Source: Panopea generosa
Taxonomy: Eukaryota > Mollusca > Bivalvia > Adapedonta > Hiatellidae
DNA: 64,000 nucleotides
Direction of reading: 5' to 3'
Assembly (NCBI GenBank): GCA_029582155.1
Contig: CM055909.1
Span: 44,894,218-44,958,217, forward strand
Below the pieces are notes generated by a model that ran no database searches, was not told where the DNA came from, and worked only from the letters and a program-made list of their open reading frames with translations. Shown in pieces: positions 58,403-64,000 of this stretch; the first letter of the stretch is position 1, and each line of letters begins with the position of its first letter. A program made the translations under genes and the position numbers.

Positions 58403-58579
58403 TTATTATGGCTTTTGAAGTCTTCATATAACCTGACACGGCATCAAACCCATAACCTTCAAGTATTTGAGGCAGACTGTCAACCACTAGACCACTATGG
58501 TGTAACTGAGTAGCAGTTTAGGTCTTTTAAATGTGAAATGACTAAACATTGTGTTTATTGTTTTACTCTTGATTTCCAG

Positions 58580-58748
58580 AGGTGACCATAAACAGAAATT
58601 CTACTGGGGCCACAAAGAGGTCCTGGTACCAGTCTACAAGAGCATGGCTGACTGCATGAAGAAGCACCCTGATGCTGATGTACTGATCAGCTTCGCGTCC
58701 CTGAGATCTGCCTATGACAGCACTGTAGAGACCATGCAGTATCCTCAG
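58580..58748 (+). CDS. ACLY: ACLY exon 14, residues 523-579
   Basis: Acceptor GATTTCCAG, donor GTGTAT. One base completes Thr523. Encodes [73 protein letters not shown] and [12 protein letters not shown] are nearly invariant. Confidence 0.97.
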
Positions 58749-58985
58749 GTGTATATTTTAAACTTTACATGTATTTGACATACGACAGCATCGGCTGTGA
58801 AACAAGTTACAGGTTCATGAGGCCAGTGAGTCTCAGGAGTTGATTCAAGATTACTAAACTGCCACTGCTGAGGCTGTGGGTTTGAGCCCAGTTTAGTCCA
58901 TCATTTGATGTGAGATAATTTGCCAGTTACTTGAGGATGGAGAGTGGTTTACACAATCATATATAATTTTTATACATGTATATAT

Positions 58986-59164
58986 ACAGTCAAACATGTG
59001 TAAGCGGTCACCTTTATTAAGCATCCACTTGTCTTAAACAGCCACATTTGCTATTTCCTAGTTCTATGCTTTCAGAGCAAATTAACCTACATTAAGCAAC
59101 AACCTGTCTTAAAAGGTCATTTTTGTTCCTTTCCTTGACTGGCTGCTTAATACAGGTTTGACTA
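58986..59164. mobile_element. ACAGTCAAAC miniature element, copy 4
   Basis: Starts ACAGTCAAACATGTGTAAGC, ends ATACAGGTTTGACT; orientation as copy 3. A fragment of SINE family C (about 58850-58940) precedes it. Confidence 0.88.
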
Positions 59165-59879
59165 TTCTAAATAAAAGTTGTAGTTATAAACTACACGTAC
59201 AATCATTTGTTTATGTTTTGTAAGACTTGTACCAGTCTCTATCAGTGATGCAGTAGATGTCGTAACTGCGATCCTGATTGAGGAACAAGTTGAAAGAGAA
59301 ACTTTGAGAACCCATGCATTTATACCAGTTTTTTTTCTCGAAAAACTAAGATGTGAATAAGAGTCTTAGTGGGGGGGGAGGGGGGGGGGGGGTTGTACAT
59401 TGTATTGGTGTGAGGCAAGTGTGTTCCATACTGCTCGAATAGCAGAATTACTTGTGGGATTTTGTTGCTTTTTTCTGTAGTAGCAAACAAGTGAGGTCAG
59501 ACTGTATACATTTTTGCATTAATAAAAAATCAGTTTATGCATGTTTTGAAATAATCATATCTACTTTATACATATATATGACATGTAAGATAGCTGAGGA
59601 ACATTACAACTGTACAACATCAGGTCAGAATTTCACTGTGTATGTATTTTATTTAATTTATTGTCGCCACCAGTTGCCCACATGGAAATGCCCTTGAATG
59701 AGTTTTAATATCCAGGGGTAGTGCAGAACAGAGAAAGGTCCAACTTGAAGACTTTCTGGTTCTTTAATGTTTTTGTTCAAGCATTATTGTACAAGACCTT
59801 TGCATTGTATTGATATCAGTAGCAACTCACTACCGCTGGATCATAAGACTGGCAATGAACAATTATCTGACTTGCACAT

Positions 59880-60060
59880 ACAGTCAAACATGCCTTAAGC
59901 AGCCAGCCAAGGGATGGAGCAAAAGTGGCCTTTTAAAACAGGGTGTTGCTTAATACAGGTTAATTTGGTCTGTAAGCCTAGAAATGGGAAATAGCAAATG
60001 TGGCTGCTTAAGACAAGTGGCTGCTCAATAGAGGTGACCACTTACACAGGTTTTGACTGT
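59880..60060. mobile_element. ACAGTCAAAC miniature element, copy 5
   Basis: ACAGTCAAACATGCCTTAAG at left, CACAGGTTTTGACTGT at right; opposite orientation to copy 4, 0.7 kb away in the same intron. Confidence 0.88.
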
Positions 60061-60281
60061 TATTTCACTCTTTTTTTTTGTGAATTGCCTAAATATGAGA
60101 AATTTCTTTATGTTTTAGTTTGGTCTAACATTCTAAGTTATCAGTAGGTATCAGTCAAAAATCATTGCCATATATTAAGTGATGTAGTTTCAAGCAGTGA
60201 AGTGCTGAAACTAAGGTTACGTCAGGACTTCAAGGTCTTTTAGCAATGCACCTCACCTCAAACAAGTTTGGTTGTTTTCAG

Positions 60282-60386
60282 ATAAGAACAATAGCCATCA
60301 TAGCGGAGGGAATTCCCGAGAATCTCACACGAGCATTACTGAAGATGGCGAATGACAAGAGCGTATCAATCATAGGTCCCGCCACA
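60282..60386 (+). CDS. ACLY: ACLY exon 15, residues 580-614
   Basis: Acceptor GTTGTTTTCAG, donor GTAAGT, phase 0 to 0. Encodes [20 protein letters not shown], then [15 protein letters not shown]; matches [13 protein letters not shown]...IIGPATVGG. Confidence 0.97.
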
Positions 60387-60738
60387 GTAAGTTGTGTACC
60401 AGTTATATTCTGTCTCTCAGTATGTTTTCTTTTTATAAAATTGTGTAATTTGTTTCAAGAGTTTTATTGTTTATGTTAACTGTAAAACAGTCAGAGGCCT
60501 AATTTGCTATCATCCACCCTCGAAAGGTTGGTTATAGTTCATGTAAAAATGTTATCTTTTTTATACATTTGTCTGAGCAAATATTTTGGGTTTAACTTTA
60601 AGGATTAAGGATTAGATTAAGAAACTGTTGCCAGCTTGTTATACAAGAAGCTCCTAAAGCTACAGGCCCCATGAGTTCAACTCAACTCCTCAACTTCAGA
60701 TTTGCCTCAACTCAAATATTTGAAATGCTCAGATTTTA

Positions 60739-60835
60739 GGCCATTATAAATTAATTGCTAGATTATCATCCAAATTATTCTTAAAAACAGGGAGGGCCGG
60801 AGGATTTTTTTTTTTATTTTCATTTTTAAATTTTT

Positions 60836-60871
<36 letters not shown>

Positions 60872-61063
60872 AAAAACAACACACCCGGCCCAATAGACCT
60901 ATAAGTCGCCTATATAAACACAAACATATTTTCATTGACCTTCTGCGATTGGTGCGGGAAAAACGCGTATCTACGGAGTAAAGGGTTAAATTGCAGGCGT
61001 ATATTTTGTCGGAATGAAAATTAGGGAGTGGGTAAATTATCTAGCAAATAATTTATTGTGGCC
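60739..61063. mobile_element. GGCC-ended miniature element, copy 6, with a nested piggyBac-like fragment
   Basis: Outer arms GGCCATTATAAATTAATTGC and inverse CTAGCAAATAATTTATTGTGGCC. Inside, after a poly-T run (60808-60868), the segment about 60880-60985 is the reverse of the piggyBac-like family (TTCTGCGATTGGTGCGGGAA, GGAGTAAAGGG, then TTAA). The nested copy has only one recognisable end. Confidence 0.83.
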
Positions 61064-61378
61064 TTATTTATAATGATCATTTTGCATGTTATTCTTAACC
61101 AAAGATTGGCTTGATTTTAATTATATGTGGTCATTTAATGTGTAATAGGTTTAATAGAGAAATTGAGATTTTTTTCAGTTGAGGAAAATCTCAGCTTATT
61201 ATCTTCAGTGAAACCAGGGCCACCATATTAGACCATGCATATAATTTTTTTTATGAAGTTATTTCAATTAAATGAATTAAATTAAATTCAATTAAAGCAA
61301 TTAAAATAACATATAACAATATTTAACATTTATTTTAAGTTGTGTTGTATACATTTAATTACCCTGTATGAATTATAG

Positions 61379-61575
61379 GTGGGTGGAGTAAAGCCTGGCT
61401 GTTTCAAGATCGGAAACACAGGTGGTATGTTGGACAACATTCTGTCATCCAAGTTGTACCGTCCAGGAAGTGTGGCGTATGTGTCGAGGTCTGGAGGCAT
61501 GTCCAATGAACTTAACAACATAATAGCCCTTAATACAGATGGAGTCTACGAGGGCATCGCTATTGGAGGCGACAG
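61379..61575 (+). CDS. ACLY: ACLY exon 16, residues 615-680
   Basis: Acceptor TGAATTATAG, donor GTAAAG, phase 2 end. Encodes [65 protein letters not shown] and split Arg. GNTGGMLDN and [12 protein letters not shown] are the CoA-ligase-alpha fold signatures. Confidence 0.97.
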
Positions 61576-62038
61576 GTAAAGTATTCCCTTCTTGATATTC
61601 TTTAAACCTCTTGTTAACTAAGAGGCAAGACAATGTATGTTTTGATTATGTTTGAAGACACTGTGATAAAAATATATTTAGGTTAGTTTTACTGCATTTA
61701 GTATTTAAAGAAAGTTTTCAAACGAGATTTCAACAATTCTGTATAAATTTTATAGTATTGATGTCATTGCAGATTGCTTTTACCCCCACTTTACTTTAGA
61801 AAATCTCGTTACATAATCAACATCAATACATGTGTACTCCTAAATCTGTGTATACGTGAAAACAAAAAAAAGAAGAAAACAATTAATTAAAAATACACCA
61901 TTTTCAAATACATGATCAGTATGAAAATTCTGCCATTCGGTAAGCAACATTATTCTTCTACAACAGAATATAGAATCCAATTTGTCGATATTGGACTTTT
62001 TGTTTATTTATTACCTTAATTGTGTTACTGTTCTGCAG

Positions 62039-62289
62039 ATATCCAGGTACAACCTTCACCAACCTGAAATATCAGATAGAATTATTAAGACTTGTTACCT
62101 TAAACTTAGTTTGATTTTACTGCAGATATCCAGTTGCAGCTTTCACCATCCAATTCCTGAGATATCAGATAGAATTATTAAGATTTGTTACCATAAACTT
62201 AGATATCCAGGTTCGAACATCATGATAGACATGTATATTCTGAGATATCAGATAAAATAATACCTTAACATAATTTGATTGTTCTGTAG
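62039..62289 (+). repeat. three upstream partial copies of ACLY exon 17
   Basis: Partial exons start at 62039, 62126 and 62203; the real exon starts at 62290 (periods 87, 77, 87). Copies 1 and 2 have good acceptors (TTCTGCAG, TTACTGCAG); copy 3 has ACTTAG. In the exon frame they read YPGTTFTNLKYQIELL, YPVAAFTIQFLRYQIELL and YPGSNIMIDMYILRYQIK, all ending at stops, against [18 protein letters not shown] in the true exon. The similarity covers about 40-45 coding bases and upstream intron. Confidence 0.93.
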
Positions 62290-62371
62290 ATATCCTGGTA
62301 CAACCTTTATGGACCATATTCTGAGATATCAGGCTGAACCAGACGTACATATGTTGGTGTTGCTGGGTGAG
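62290..62371 (+). CDS. ACLY: ACLY exon 17, residues 680-707 (last in window)
   Basis: Acceptor TGTTCTGTAG, donor GTGGGT, ending phase 0. Completes Arg680, then [20 protein letters not shown] and MLVLLGE, matching RYPGSTFMDHVLRYQ...VVLGE. The next exon should begin with the GG.EEYK segment. I found nothing like it before 64000. Confidence 0.95.
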
Positions 62372-62550
62372 GTGGGTATTGTTTTAAAGATGAATGAAAG
62401 TTTTATTCCTAGACTGAGATATACATACATTGCTTTCATTTTCAATGCATTATGTCTTTAAGTTGCAACCAGTGTCACCGGTGGTGAAAGATGTGAGAAT
62501 GAACCACCATCTTTCTGTATTCTCATACATGTTGAAGTTTTTAGACCAAT

Positions 62551-62799
62551 CAGGGTTGCATTTCACAAAAAAACATATAATAAAAAAATGTTGTAAACGT
62601 CAAGTAAGTATTGTCATAATATTTTATATATTACTGCAAATGAAACCACACTTAATTGAAAAATTCAGAAAATGGTAAATTTTCTGAAAATACAATCGTA
62701 AATTTATGTGGATGACTATAGAAACTATTATCCATATTTGTTACTTTACGTTTATGACTGATTTTTATTGTAAGTTTTTTTGTGAAATGCAACCCTGAA
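62551..62799. mobile_element. miniature element with ends CAGGGTTGCATTTCACAAAA, copy 2
   Basis: Left CAGGGTTGCATTTCACAAAA and right TTTTTTTGTGAAATGCAACC, then CTGA, are inverted repeats of about 28 bp. Full-length relative of 31469-31715. Confidence 0.9.
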
Positions 62800-62807
62800 C
62801 TTGAACC

Positions 62808-63009
62808 ATGAACAAGCGGGATGGTAGTGTAATGGATAAAGTATTGGCCGCTGACACACCAGAGGTTGCGGGTTTGATCCCTAGGTCGACCCGATGCCTC
62901 TCATAAAACAACACTCAGTACTGGTTCTACCCAGGAAGCGGACTCGAGAGTGGTTCATATAAACTCTGAGCTTTCATCGCAATCGAGCTAAAATAAATTA
63001 GTATAAACT
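62808..63009 (+). mobile_element. SINE family D copy
   Basis: GCGGGATGGTAGTGTAATGG, B box GAGGTTGCGGGTTTGATCCC, 3' end AAATTAGTATAAACTAA. The flanks AACCCTGAACTTGAAC and AACCCTGAACCTGAAC fit a target duplication of about 16 bp. It landed on the end of the preceding miniature element. Confidence 0.9.
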
Positions 63010-63494
63010 AACCCTGAACCTGAACATTGAGAGGTAAATGATCTTCACACAGTACCTTAAACCAGGGAAAACACTTAGATAAAGTTACTATTTACTGTGT
63101 TATGTGAAATGTTATATTGCTTTTTCAACTTGACGTCACCTACTGGATGATAATTATAAGCTTTGTCTTAGTGTTCACACTTGTAATCCTTTATTTTTAG
63201 AACTTAAATAATAGACACGTCGATCCAATGTCATTTAGGCAGGGGTCTTAATAAGAATCTACTGACAAAAAACAAAACAATGTAAACTCTGCTTAGAGGG
63301 CAAGTTACTGGCTGTGAGCAGAAAATGAACACGCACCAGTTCACTAGACATCTGAACTTGATATTTTCCTCAGTTCAAATTTCTGAAACGCCATAACTTG
63401 AACTACACTTATAATTCTGCATGTTATCATTTAGTAACGAATACAGATATGTTATGTCTTCAATTCTGTGTGGTCTGACTGTGTAATGAGTTCA

Positions 63495-63900
63495 GGCAAG
63501 GAATTATATAGAGAAGGAAATGCAACTGATCGCTCGCGTATTCACGCAAAATCTCGCAATATCTTGTTTTCAGTTATCTTAACTTCCATTCACCTCAGGA
63601 ATACAAATCAAAATTTTTACATTGCAGAATGAAATTATCATCAAAACAATTACAATATTTGTATACTGCAGCTAAAATTACGAAAAATTTTCCTTCAAAC
63701 CTCAATATCTTTAATTCAAGAGCATTTTGCGTGATCAAAACATGTTTAAACATCTGACATTACATACAATTTACAGTTTATGTACAAAACATTAGTTGCC
63801 TATGAATAATTAATTTGCAAATTATGAATCCTTTGTATGCTGTTTTATCAACATTTAGTCAGGAGATGCAAGTTTCCTGTCATTCTATACAAGTCCTTGG
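63495..63900. repeat. dispersed repeat, copy 2 of a long pair
   Basis: Counterpart of 25798-26290, same orientation. The following GGAAAATCTCAGCTTGAGAT is echoed near 17965 and 61185, hinting at another old family. Confidence 0.8.
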
Positions 63901-64000
63901 TTCAAGTAATCATATAAAGACATTAAGATTGGTGAGTTGAGGAAAATCTCAGCTTGAGATGTTTAGTGAAATGAGCCCCAGATTGGTAAATGTAAACATT

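Overview
This is an AT-rich animal nuclear DNA window. Intron-rich genes with GT-AG junctions, long repeat-filled introns, several tRNA-derived SINE families and many short inverted-repeat DNA elements point to a lophotrochozoan. A bivalve mollusc is my best guess, inferred from the style of the repeats and the divergence of the proteins, not proven. No bacterial, organellar or viral gene is visible.

Two protein-coding genes are supported, both on the + strand. Positions 1743-11587 hold four exons of a monocarboxylate-transporter-like (SLC16/MFS) gene: 418 residues plus a stop, with its first exon not found. Positions 24176-62371 hold the first 17 coding exons of ATP-citrate lyase (ACLY), residues 1-707. 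They join in frame at every junction. The gene runs off the right edge before the catalytic phosphohistidine region and the citrate-synthase-like domain. The two genes are unrelated in function: one moves small carboxylates across membranes, the other makes cytosolic acetyl-CoA from citrate.

Between the genes (11588-24175) lie a large 42-bp minisatellite split by a SINE, duplicated segments with immunoglobulin-like exon remnants (15.7-18.9 kb), quiet AT-rich DNA, and a 651-bp hAT-like inverted-repeat element. The introns are packed with mobile DNA: at least four tRNA-headed SINE families, six or more miniature inverted-repeat families (one piggyBac-like with TTAA ends, one of five copies starting ACAGTCAAAC, one of six copies starting GGCCATAATAAATTAATTGC), a candidate 5.15-kb DNA transposon in ACLY intron 8, and several minisatellites.

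The most unusual signal is a recurring pattern at exon edges. Short tandem copies of an exon boundary, each carrying its own splice-site-like AG or GT and part of the coding sequence, lie beside the functional exon. I see this at ACLY exon 9 (three upstream copies, about 94-bp period), ACLY exon 17 (three upstream copies, 77-87-bp period), and at both edges of the first transporter exon found here (one copy upstream; an 80-bp array downstream in which six units carry a 36-nt in-frame cassette between AG and GT). The Ig-like remnants may be a further case. These may be replication-slippage scars, decoy splice sites, or a source of alternative micro-exons.
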